Source: CAZCBJ01 sp964496705
Lineage (GTDB): Bacteria > Chloroflexota > Anaerolineae > Anaerolineales > Anaerolineaceae
Reading direction: 5' to 3'
Assembly (NCBI GenBank): GCA_964496705.1
Contig: CAZCBJ010000052.1
Span: 1-20,678, forward strand
DNA: 20,678 nucleotides
The number at the start of each line of letters is the position of its first letter. Within the stretch, counting starts at the first letter, position 1. The notes beneath the pieces are model-generated. The model did no database searches. It saw nothing but the letters and a program-made list of their open reading frames with translations, and was not told the origin of the DNA. Below, one piece after another: positions 1 through 6,717 of this stretch. A program made the position numbers and the translations under genes.

Positions 1-1
1 C

Positions 2-829
2 CAGCGAGCTGACCGACATCATATACGGATAGGCCAGACCTTTGATGCCCACCTGGTTTAGGGCAGCGGCCAGGTTGGCAAGGCCCAGACTGACTGGATA
101 GAGATCGGATTTATTGATATAGATCAACGGACCCAGGTAATCGTTCCAGGCACCCATGAAGGTGAACAGGGCGATCACCGCCAGCGCGGGCTTGATCAGG
201 GGTAGGATGATGAAACGCAGGGTCTGTAATTCATTTGCGCCGTCAATGCGCGCGGCATCCGAGAGCTCATCCGGAATGGTGCGCAGGAACTGGCGCAGCA
301 TGAAGATGTAATATGGACTGGCGAAGAAGGCGGGGATGACCAAAGGCTTGTAGCTGTTGATCCACCCCAGGTGCTTGAAGATGATGAACATCGGCACCAT
401 GGTGACCTGATAGGGGATCATCATGGTCATCAGGCAGATGGAGAAAAGGATGTCGCGCCCCGGCCATTTCAAGCGACCAAAGGCATACGCCACCAGCGTG
501 TTGGAGATCACCGTGCCCACCACCACCGGCAGGCAATAGCGGAATACTGTGTTGAACAGGAAGAGGGAGAACTTTTGCACCTGCCATGCTTCGATAAAAT
601 TCACCCAACGCGCGGGATTGGGAATCCACACGGGCGGGATGATAAAAATTTGTTCCTGGGTTTTTAAAGCCGAGCCGATCATCCAAAACAGGGGCAAGAA
701 AAAGGTGACCGACAACGAAATCAGCAGGAAATATTTTAATATTTCATTGAGGATAAAGCCCGGGGTGATTTGCTTTCGGTGACCGGGGATATTGGGTGAT
801 ATGGTCGAGGGAGCGCTAGAGGCGGTCAT
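2..829 (-). CDS. Sugar ABC transporter permease, MalG type (partial, C-terminus beyond left edge)
   Basis: This is an inner-membrane permease of a carbohydrate ABC importer (MalG/UgpE-like, binding-protein-dependent transport family). The 276 residues seen start at ATG 829-827 behind AGGTGA, 5 nt upstream, and run off the left edge still open. The family is usually 270-300 residues, so only a short C-terminal tail is missing. A hydrophobic first span lies near residues 28-50 and further spans follow. The cytoplasmic EAA loop reads ELSDAARIDGANELQTLRFI and is followed by LPLIKPALA, the segment that docks on the ATPase. The gene starts only 10 nt after the MalF-type gene and is surely its operon partner. 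No ATPase is visible; in this transporter class it is often a shared MsiK/MalK-like protein encoded elsewhere. The substrate cannot be read from the permease. Confidence 0.93.
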   Translation of the reverse strand, partial: MTASSAPSTISPNIPGHRKQITPGFILNEILKYFLLISLSVTFFLPLFWMIGSALKTQEQIFIIPPVWIPNPARWVNFIEAWQVQKFSLFLFNTVFRYCLPVVVGTVISNTLVAYAFGRLKWPGRDILFSICLMTMMIPYQVTMVPMFIIFKHLGWINSYKPLVIPAFFASPYYIFMLRQFLRTIPDELSDAARIDGANELQTLRFIILPLIKPALAVIALFTFMGAWNDYLGPLIYINKSDLYPVSLGLANLAAALNQVGIKGLAYPYMMSVSSL

Positions 830-839
830 GGATCACCTG

Positions 840-1778
840 TTATTTATTGGGTTCACCGCTGCCGTAATAAACCCAACGGGCGGATGACTTGAACAGCAAG
901 TATGTGAATATGATGATCAGGATAAAAAGCAACCAGGCCATGGCGGAGGCTTTGCCCATGCGCAGGAAACGGAATGCGTTTCGGAACAGGTGCAGGGCAT
1001 AAAATTCGGTTGATTCGTTCGGACCGCCCCCGGTCAACAACCAGGGGAGCGAAAAATCCTGAAATCCGCCGATGAAACCGGTGACCAAATTAAACAGGAT
1101 GACGGGTGATACCATTGGAATGGTGATGTACCAGAATTTGTGCGTGCTGTTGGCGCCGTCCACGGTGGCGGCTTCGTAAAGCTCGCGCGGCACGTCCTGC
1201 AGTGCAGCCAGGAACAGCACCATCGAATAGCCAGATGCCCACATGTTGATCATGATCAGACTGGGCTTGGCGTACAGGGGACTGGACAGGAAGGGGATGA
1301 TGGGCAGCTCTAAATAGCGCAGCACGGCATTGATCGCGCCGAACTGCGGGTTGAGCAGAAAGCCCCACACCATGGTGATCACCGTGATGGGGATGATGGC
1401 CGGGAAGAAAAAGATGGTGCGGAAAAATGGGCGACCGTAGATCTTGGTGTTCAACAGCACCGCCACCAGGAATGCGGTTAGCACCGAGAGCGGTACGCTC
1501 AAACCCACATAAAAGAGTGTATTGGGAATCACAACCTTAAAGTGCGGGTCGGTGAAAAAGATCTCCCGGTAATTCTGAAGGCCGATGAAGACCGGCGGAC
1601 GCAGCAGGTCATAACGGGTGAAGCTGTAATAGAAGGATGAAACCAGCGGATAGACTGTCCAGATGAGAAAACCGAGGATCCAGGGTGAGGCAAACAGCAG
1701 CCCGATGAGCAATTGCCTGCGTTCGGTGACGCCCAACCGCCTGATTTTAATTATTCTCGATGCCATCCATTTCCTCAC
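840..1778 (-). CDS. Sugar ABC transporter permease, MalF/UgpA type
   Basis: This 312-residue inner-membrane permease pairs with the downstream MalG-type subunit. The short Lys/Arg-rich N-terminus (about residues 1-22) is followed by a first hydrophobic span (about 23-49) and about five more. The EAA loop is visible as LYEAATVDGANSTHKFWYIT followed by IPMVSPVILF, the expected ATPase-contact motif. Length and topology match the family, which usually has 290-320 residues. The reading frame begins at ATG 1778, which agrees with the usual start of such proteins. The gene follows the binding-protein gene after an 84-nt gap that holds a perfect 13-bp inverted repeat, so its mRNA may be made in smaller amounts than that of the binding protein. 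Transported sugar unknown. Confidence 0.95.
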   Translation of the reverse strand: MRKWMASRIIKIRRLGVTERRQLLIGLLFASPWILGFLIWTVYPLVSSFYYSFTRYDLLRPPVFIGLQNYREIFFTDPHFKVVIPNTLFYVGLSVPLSVLTAFLVAVLLNTKIYGRPFFRTIFFFPAIIPITVITMVWGFLLNPQFGAINAVLRYLELPIIPFLSSPLYAKPSLIMINMWASGYSMVLFLAALQDVPRELYEAATVDGANSTHKFWYITIPMVSPVILFNLVTGFIGGFQDFSLPWLLTGGGPNESTEFYALHLFRNAFRFLRMGKASAMAWLLFILIIIFTYLLFKSSARWVYYGSGEPNK

Positions 1779-1817
1779 AGTTTCAGGGTTGCGGAGAGGT
1801 GGTTGATAAATAATGTC

Positions 1818-1848
1818 CTGTAGGGGTGAGTCGACCTCACCCCTACAG
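1818..1848. repeat. Perfect 13-bp inverted repeat of the GTAGGGG type between binding-protein and permease genes
   Basis: Arms CTGTAGGGGTGAG (1818-1830) and CTCACCCCTACAG (1836-1848) are perfect complements around a 5-nt loop. In the minus-strand operon mRNA it would form a very stable hairpin directly after the binding-protein stop codon. No run of T follows it on either strand, so it is not a classical intrinsic terminator. It resembles the short GTAGGGG...CCCCTAC palindromes that I recall being scattered between genes in Chloroflexota and some other phyla. This likeness is from memory and was not checked. A role as processing or 3'-end-stabilising hairpin is inference. Confidence 0.75.
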
Positions 1849-1862
1849 ATGATGAGCCGAAA

Positions 1863-3242
1863 TCAGGAAGCGAATCCTGCGTTCTTGTATTCCTCTTCGC
1901 AGCGGCGCTGCAATTCTTCAGCGGCCTGTTCAGGGGTCATCTCGTTGCGATTGACCTTGTCTTTGATATTGAGGTATTCATTGCTGACGAAGGAGGTGAT
2001 TTCACAGCGAGCCGGAGCCACCCATTCGGTGGCTTCCTTGTAGCTCTTGAAATAGAAATCAAGCCCGGGGTAAACAGCCGGATCCACCGTATCCAGGAAA
2101 GCCTTGCCGGAAGGCAGCCAGCCCTGCAGCTCCCAGAGAATCTTGCCCGGTTCAACCGTGTTCAACAATTCACCAATCTTGAACATGACATCCGGGTTCT
2201 TGGAGCCTTTGAAAATGGTCCACACATGACCGCCGGCGCCTTGCACTTTAACCCCTCGGCGGCTGGCAGGCACAGGCAGCCAGGTGGCGCGGTTATTGGC
2301 GGCTACATCCGGCTTGTCGTGCATGGTCTCGCCAGGATGCCAATAGCCTTCGATGAGGCCGCATTCCGCTTCAGCATTGTAAGCGCCGCCCCAGGTGTCG
2401 CGTCCGGCTACATTATATAAGGCTGCCAGATTATCCGGGCCAACCACATCGATGAATTTCTTGAATGTGGCGAAGGCTTCCACCAGGTTGGGGTGATTGA
2501 GGTTAAATTTGCCGGTGCCCTCATCGAACCACTGCCAGTTCCAGGATGTGGCGGCCATCCAGCCATCTGTGTCCCACATCCCTTCGCCCATCGCAGCGAA
2601 TGGATTGATACCGATGCGGGTGACATTGCCGGCTGAGTCCTTCTGGGTCAATTGGATGTGCCATTCGAGCAATTCGTCCCAGGTTTGCGGTGGATTCTCG
2701 GGATCCAATCCACCCTCTTCCACCAGCTTTTTGTTGAAGTTCAGACCATAACGCAGAAAGCCTTCCTGGCTGGGAATACCGTATTGGACGCCTTTATAAA
2801 AACAGATGGGCCAGATGCCGTCGATGAAATCCTCTTGCTTGGTGGTACCCGTGGCAAGATAATCGGTCAACGGCAGCAGGATGTCACGCGCCATGAAGCC
2901 GAGGTAATTGACGTTACCGCCGGTATCAGGCGGCTCACCGCCGGCGATGGCGGTGAGCATGGCTTCCTCGCCAACACTGGTCTTCACTTCAAAGGTGTTA
3001 TTGCCTAAAATCTCTTTGAAGGCTGGCAGAGCCTGGATCCTATCCCAGGCGGTGGTGTAACCCTCACCACCCCAACCGCACCAGTAGCGCAGCAGCACAC
3101 CTTGCTTGGCGACCGGTTCACCGCCTGGCTTTTCGCCTGTCTCGGTAGCCGGTTTGGGTGCGCAGGCAGCCAGCACACTACCCGCGCCAACGGTTGCGGC
3201 GATTCGTAGGAAATCTCGCCGGCTAATCTTCTGCTCAGACAT
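1863..3242 (-). CDS. Extracellular sugar-binding lipoprotein of an ABC importer (family 1), Tat-type signal
   Basis: This 459-residue solute-binding protein should capture a sugar outside the membrane and pass it to the two permeases encoded next. The start is set at ATG 3242-3240 because AGGAGG lies just upstream. A longer in-frame opening to 3440 adds a stretch with no such signal, and it would begin upstream of the inferred transcription start. The N-terminus carries a twin-arginine motif (SRRDFLR, residues 7-13), a hydrophobic stretch and a lipobox LAAC with the lipidated Cys at 27. This suggests folding before Tat export and then anchoring. A linker with Pro, Glu and Gly follows, then the mature domain, rich in Trp as expected for sugar stacking. 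It is first gene of the importer operon and has a strong candidate promoter at 3428-3400. The ligand is not identifiable by eye. Confidence 0.93.
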   Translation of the reverse strand: MSEQKISRRDFLRIAATVGAGSVLAACAPKPATETGEKPGGEPVAKQGVLLRYWCGWGGEGYTTAWDRIQALPAFKEILGNNTFEVKTSVGEEAMLTAIAGGEPPDTGGNVNYLGFMARDILLPLTDYLATGTTKQEDFIDGIWPICFYKGVQYGIPSQEGFLRYGLNFNKKLVEEGGLDPENPPQTWDELLEWHIQLTQKDSAGNVTRIGINPFAAMGEGMWDTDGWMAATSWNWQWFDEGTGKFNLNHPNLVEAFATFKKFIDVVGPDNLAALYNVAGRDTWGGAYNAEAECGLIEGYWHPGETMHDKPDVAANNRATWLPVPASRRGVKVQGAGGHVWTIFKGSKNPDVMFKIGELLNTVEPGKILWELQGWLPSGKAFLDTVDPAVYPGLDFYFKSYKEATEWVAPARCEITSFVSNEYLNIKDKVNRNEMTPEQAAEELQRRCEEEYKNAGFAS

Positions 3243-3320
3243 TTTTTCCTCCTGAATAGTGTACAGATTGGGTAAAAAGTTGGTAAGGTTTGACTGACGG
3301 AAGTTGTTATTGGGGTATTT

Positions 3321-3326
3321 TCCTCC
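3321..3326 (-). promoter_or_regulatory. Upstream Shine-Dalgarno-like GGAGGA in the leader of the binding-protein gene
   Basis: The minus strand reads CGGAGGAAAA here. The GGAGG core ends 79 nt before the start codon and is separate from the normal ribosome binding site next to ATG 3242. No ATG, GTG or TTG lies at usable spacing behind it. The two other binding-protein genes in the window have a similar element at similar distance (16992-17004 and 19835-19847). Function is inferred only: 30S docking for mRNA stability or standby loading. Confidence 0.45.
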
Positions 3327-3399
3327 GATCTTGTAGTACAATTTTGAAAAGTCTATGAGCGATCGTCGATATTTTCTGCATCCCCAAAAATCTGCTATC

Positions 3400-3428
3400 A
3401 TAATATCACAAACAATCATCGCAGTCAA
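3400..3428 (-). promoter_or_regulatory. Candidate sigma-70-type promoter with extended -10 for the importer operon
   Basis: On the minus strand TTGACT (3428-3423) and TATTAT (3405-3400) are separated by 17 nt. TGTGA directly before the -10 box supplies the TGn extended -10 element. The predicted transcription start is near 3393, giving a leader of about 150 nt. The block TTGACTG--A-GATTGT-TGTGATA--AT is shared base for base with the MttB promoter at 6658-6686, which suggests common control or simply the same strong consensus. Confidence 0.65.
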
Positions 3429-3501
3429 ATGAATAATCATATAAAGTCATAAATGTCTATCTTTATGTTCTGATTCTGTAAAAAACTATCATCGGAGACC
3501 A

Positions 3502-4428
3502 GTGGAAATGGACTCAACTTGTATTTATGATGTCATCACCTTTGGTGACACCTGTGTTGACCTGATCATGACCGGGCAGGACGTGACTCCTCAATTCGGG
3601 CAGGTGGAAAAACTGGTCGAGGATTATTCGCTGGAAATGGGTGGGTCCTGCACCATCTTCGCCTGTCAGGCAGCCAAACTCGAGCTGCGCACGGCTGTGT
3701 TGGGCAAGGTGGGACAGGACAGTTTTGGCGAATTGATCCTGCATCGCCTGGAGCAGAGCGGGGTGCGCTTGGATCACATGCAGGTGGATGCGACGCTCAA
3801 GACCGGGTTGGGAATCGCGCTGTGCCCGCCCGGCGACCGCGCCATTCTGACCTACATGGGCACGATCAACGTGCTGACCCCAGCGGATGTGCGTGACGAC
3901 TTTTTAGCCTCGGCGCGCCACCTGCACCACGGCAGCCTGTACCTGCACACCGGGTTGCGCCCGGGAATAGTGGATATTTTCCGGCGCGCCAAAGCGCTAG
4001 GGCTGACCACTTCCTTGGATCCCAACTGGGATCCGCAGGAAGAGTGGCGCGCGGGGATGGATGAGCTGCTGCCGTTGACAGATGTTTTTTTTCCCAACGA
4101 TCAGGAAGCGCTGTACATCAGCGGAAAAGATACGCTGGACGAAGCCGCGGCCAGTTTCCTTCAGATGGGGGTGCAGGTGGTTGCGATCAAGGCGGGGGCA
4201 AAGGGCGCGCGAATCTACTTTGCCGGCGGTATGTTGGAGCGTGGAGTTTCGCCGGTCAGCGGGGGCGATAGCATCGGGGCTGGCGACAGCTTTGACGCCG
4301 GTTTTCTCTCTGGCTGGCTGCGCGGGCTGCCGCTGGAGCGCTGTCTGGAGATCGGTTCAGCCTGCGGACGCAGCGTGGCAAGTAAAATTGGCGGACTGGC
4401 CGGGCAGTTGCGCTGGGATCAGGTGTAA
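3502..4428 (+). CDS. Sugar kinase, PfkB/ribokinase family
   Basis: This 308-residue cytoplasmic kinase is expected to phosphorylate a sugar or sugar derivative with ATP. The second PfkB signature is clear near the C-terminus, DSIGAGDSFDAGFLSGW, with the catalytic base Asp at about residue 262 inside GAGD. The N-terminal part has the family opening YDVITFGDTCVDLI followed by a glycine-rich EMGGSCTIFACQAAKL substrate-side segment. Length matches ribokinases and 2-keto-3-deoxygluconate kinases. Two starts fit the GGAG at 3494-3497: GTG 3502 (4-nt gap) and ATG 3508 (10-nt gap), so the N-terminus is uncertain by two residues. It diverges from the importer operon across a 259-nt region and overlaps the UroD-like gene tail to tail by 10 bp. 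No convincing promoter was found for it. Substrate unknown; the neighbours suggest a monosaccharide released from an imported glycan. Confidence 0.92.
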   Translation: MEMDSTCIYDVITFGDTCVDLIMTGQDVTPQFGQVEKLVEDYSLEMGGSCTIFACQAAKLELRTAVLGKVGQDSFGELILHRLEQSGVRLDHMQVDATLKTGLGIALCPPGDRAILTYMGTINVLTPADVRDDFLASARHLHHGSLYLHTGLRPGIVDIFRRAKALGLTTSLDPNWDPQEEWRAGMDELLPLTDVFFPNDQEALYISGKDTLDEAAASFLQMGVQVVAIKAGAKGARIYFAGGMLERGVSPVSGGDSIGAGDSFDAGFLSGWLRGLPLERCLEIGSACGRSVASKIGGLAGQLRWDQV

Positions 4429-5477
4429 CTGCCAAACTCGTCGATGGCTGCCACCATTGCCAGGATGTTCTCCAGGCTGGTGTCGCGCTCGATGACATGC
4501 GAAGGTCCAACGATCAAACCGCCCCCTGCGCCCAGCTTGTGGATCACCTCGCGCACATGCGCGCGCACCTCTTCCGGGCTGCCGAAGGGCAGCACGGATT
4601 GGACGCCCAGCCCGGCGTGAAAGGTCAGCCGGTCGCCGTAAGCGGTCTTGACCCAGGCGTGGTCCACACATTCCGGCTGCACCGGGTTGAGGATGGTCAC
4701 GCCGGCTTCGATCAGGTCGGGAATTAAATCGTTGATCTTCCCGTCACTGTGATATTGCACTGGCAGGTCCGGGAGAATATCGCGCGCGGCCTGGATGATG
4801 CGCTTCAGGCGCGGGCCTAACCAGGTGCGCCATAACTTCTTGCTCATCATCAATCCCGTCTGCATCGCTACGTCGTCGCCGGTGTAGAGCACATCCACCC
4901 CTGCCAGCGCATAGGCGCGCGCCAGGGCGGCGTTGCGCTCGGTGATCTTGTCCAGCACTACGGCGGCTTTTTCGTCGTTGTGCAGCATATCCTCGAAGAG
5001 GCGCGGCATGGAGCGTATCTGCCAGGCGATCTCAAACAGCTCAGACACCTCGCCGTAGACCGCGTAGCCGCGGGCGTGCAGCGCATCCACTTGCTCACGC
5101 AAGGTGACCGTGCGGTAATCGGCGCCAAAATCCGGCCAGGGATAGTGGACGATTTCGTCAATGCTTTCCGCGCGTTCGAGCGGATACAGGTACTCAGCGT
5201 AGTGCATGTCGGCATCCCACACCCGGCCGCGGCCCCATTCATCCCAGGTTGCCCCCGGGCGGGTGAAGTAAGCCGAGAAATCCCCCGGATGGCGTGAGGG
5301 AGTTTGGTGGGCATAAACGATGTCCTGCCGCAGCGCGGTGACCAGGTCGCGGGTGCCAAAGTGGGCAGCCAGCATGTCGAACACACGGTGTTCAAGCAGG
5401 ATTTCACGCGGGACACGGTCCGGTGTCTGTCGGCGGGTCGCAGCCAGCACCCGTTCGCGCGAGGTCATTTCAGCCAT
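4419..5477 (-). CDS. Uroporphyrinogen decarboxylase (UroD) family protein, methyltransferase-like (COG0407 type)
   Basis: This 352-residue protein has the UroD fold. It opens with MTSRERVLAATRRQTPDRVP, typical of the non-haem branch that includes corrinoid-linked methyltransferases such as MtaA and CmuA. A conserved HSDG (residues 243-246) is followed by LIPDLIEAGVTILNPVQPE, and the C-terminal part has GGGLIVGPSHVI. The Zn ligands of MtaA (His-x-Cys plus a later Cys) are not reproduced: the sequence is His-Ser-Asp, and the late position reads GPSH. Coenzyme M methylation is therefore not supported. The start lies 7 nt after the SIS-gene stop without a clear ribosome binding site, which suggests translational coupling; a second ATG four codons on is possible. 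True haem synthesis is unlikely given the context. Its partner and substrate are unknown, and the MttB-like protein across the divergent promoter is the obvious candidate to work with it. Confidence 0.85.
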   Translation of the reverse strand: MAEMTSRERVLAATRRQTPDRVPREILLEHRVFDMLAAHFGTRDLVTALRQDIVYAHQTPSRHPGDFSAYFTRPGATWDEWGRGRVWDADMHYAEYLYPLERAESIDEIVHYPWPDFGADYRTVTLREQVDALHARGYAVYGEVSELFEIAWQIRSMPRLFEDMLHNDEKAAVVLDKITERNAALARAYALAGVDVLYTGDDVAMQTGLMMSKKLWRTWLGPRLKRIIQAARDILPDLPVQYHSDGKINDLIPDLIEAGVTILNPVQPECVDHAWVKTAYGDRLTFHAGLGVQSVLPFGSPEEVRAHVREVIHKLGAGGGLIVGPSHVIERDTSLENILAMVAAIDEFGSYT

Positions 5478-5484
5478 GCTGGTA

Positions 5485-6546
5485 TTATACCTGGTTGGGA
5501 ATGCCCTCTTCAGTCAGGATGATCTTGGAGATGTAGCGCACCTGGCCCGGTTGGTAGCCTTGCGCCTCGGCCAGTTTGTAGGCCAGCACCTGCAGCGGAA
5601 CCACATTTAACACCGGGCGCAGGTGATCCGGTTGATCAGCAATGCAGAAGGTGATTGCGCCTGGTTGATGAAAAGGTTGTGTCTCGCCGACCAGCAGGAC
5701 CCGCCCACCGCTGTGCAGAATATCGCCAGCCAGGGAAAGGTTCAGCTCGCCCTGTTTGCCGGAGGGGACAAAAAGCACGGCAGCGAAGCGTTCATCGATC
5801 ACCTCGTTGGGGCCCTGGCGAAACTCGGCGCATTCCAACGGGATGCCGGGCATGCGTGAGACCTCTTCCATCACCAGCCGTCCGCAGAAGGCGGCGCCTT
5901 TGTCGTTGCCGCGGTAGAGCAGGTAGATCGGCCGGTAACCCTGGAACAAGCCCAGGATTTCATCCGCAGCCTGGCTGGCGCGCGCGACCACCTCGGTCAT
6001 CTGCTCGGCGCAGCGCAGCATGTCATCGCGCTCGTCGTCCAGCCGTCCAACCACCGCGGCTGCCAGCGCCAGCATGGTGATCATCATCCCGGTGACCACG
6101 TTAATCGACACCAGATCATCCTTGTGCGTATCGCTCCACACAATCAGGTCGGACAACTTCGCCAGCGTGCTGTCGGGTTCATTGGTCACGGTGACAAAGG
6201 GGATGTCGTTTTCGACCAGCGCCTGGGCCAGTTTGATCACCTCTGCAGTTTCGCCGGAGCGCGAATTGATCACCACGTTGGCGTTGCGCAGGGTGGGCAG
6301 CAGGGAGTAAAAGGCGTCTGAGGCGCACCAAACGCTGGCCGAGCGCCCGTGCTGAAGCAGGTACATCTCGGCCGGCATGCACAGGTAGGCTGCGCTGGCT
6401 ACGCCGAGCATGAAAATGGGGCGGTCGTTGCGCAGGAAAGCGGCGGCGGCTTCCAGCCGGGAACGCTCCGAGCCGTACAGATGGTGGATGACGTATTTCA
6501 GATTTGCGGGTTGGTGTTGAATATCGTTCCAGAGCAAGTTTTGCAT
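5485..6546 (-). CDS. Double SIS-domain sugar isomerase/deaminase-like protein (GlmS C-terminal/AgaS/FrlB type)
   Basis: This 353-residue cytoplasmic protein has two sugar-isomerase (SIS) domains, roughly residues 30-165 and 195-335. The first contains the phosphosugar-binding signature NSRSGETAEVI (about 94-104). The second contains PIYLLYRGNDKGAAFCGRLV and the ECAEFRQGPNEVI segment that resembles the E-rich stretch of GlmS-type isomerase halves. There is no glutaminase domain, so it is not a full GlmS. Related stand-alone proteins include AgaS-type amino-sugar-phosphate deaminase/isomerases and FrlB-type fructosamine-phosphate deglycases. The gene starts a two-gene operon with the UroD-like gene and has a strong candidate promoter at 6634-6606. 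AAGG lies about 8 nt before ATG 6546. Conversion of an amino-sugar or glycated phosphate to a fructose-type phosphate is a reasonable guess, not a demonstration. Confidence 0.88.
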   Translation of the reverse strand: MQNLLWNDIQHQPANLKYVIHHLYGSERSRLEAAAAFLRNDRPIFMLGVASAAYLCMPAEMYLLQHGRSASVWCASDAFYSLLPTLRNANVVINSRSGETAEVIKLAQALVENDIPFVTVTNEPDSTLAKLSDLIVWSDTHKDDLVSINVVTGMMITMLALAAAVVGRLDDERDDMLRCAEQMTEVVARASQAADEILGLFQGYRPIYLLYRGNDKGAAFCGRLVMEEVSRMPGIPLECAEFRQGPNEVIDERFAAVLFVPSGKQGELNLSLAGDILHSGGRVLLVGETQPFHQPGAITFCIADQPDHLRPVLNVVPLQVLAYKLAEAQGYQPGQVRYISKIILTEEGIPNQV

Positions 6547-6605
6547 GGGCGGCCTTTTTAATCAAATATGGGCGGAAATCAAGTAGAATGAGTACGTTCC
6601 CCATC

Positions 6606-6634
6606 AGTTTATCACGCGCATATCTGTGTGTCAA
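6606..6634 (-). promoter_or_regulatory. Candidate promoter for the SIS-UroD operon
   Basis: On the minus strand TTGACA (6634-6629) is followed after exactly 17 nt by TAAACT (6611-6606). The bases GTGA before the -10 box provide an extended -10. The predicted start of transcription is near 6599, about 50 nt before ATG 6546. The -35 box lies back to back with that of the MttB promoter, with 23 nt between them, so one bound regulator could affect both operons. Confidence 0.65.
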
Positions 6635-6641
6635 GTGAATA

Positions 6642-6683
6642 TATGTGATAATTCATATTGACTGACAAGATTGTATGTGATAA
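6642..6683. repeat. Two identical 10-bp direct repeats TATGTGATAA, possible regulator sites
   Basis: TATGTGATAA occurs at 6642-6651, between the two divergent -35 boxes, and again at 6674-6683, overlapping the MttB -10 box. The offset is 32 bp, about three helical turns, so both copies face the same side of the DNA. Part of the second copy is explained by the extended -10 element, but the first is not in promoter position. An operator role is inference. Confidence 0.4.
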
Positions 6684-6686
6684 GAT
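6658..6686 (+). promoter_or_regulatory. Candidate promoter for the MttB-GH4 operon
   Basis: TTGACT (6658-6663) and TAAGAT (6681-6686) are spaced by 17 nt, with TGTGA just before the -10 box as an extended -10. The transcription start is expected near 6693, leaving a leader of about 25 nt before ATG 6718. The sequence shares TTGACTG--A-GATTGT-TGTGATA with the importer promoter at 3428-3400. Confidence 0.65.
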
Positions 6687-6717
6687 GGGTGCATCCCCAT
6701 CTGTCTATGGAGTTGCC

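Noticed and set aside
3243..3440. Longer 525-residue version of the Tat-type binding protein
   Set aside because: The extra N-terminus overlaps the promoter and leader, lacks a ribosome binding site and would bury the Tat/lipoprotein signal. ATG 3242 has AGGAGG at ideal spacing.
5481..5491. GGTATTATACC palindrome as operator or internal promoter before the UroD-like gene
   Set aside because: It is only 11 bp, overlaps the SIS stop codon, and the TATAAT on the minus strand has no -35 box; chance is sufficient.
6658..6717. TTG start giving a 492-residue MttB-like protein
   Set aside because: This TTG is part of the -35 box, so it would lie upstream of the transcription start; ATG 6718 has GGAG at good spacing.
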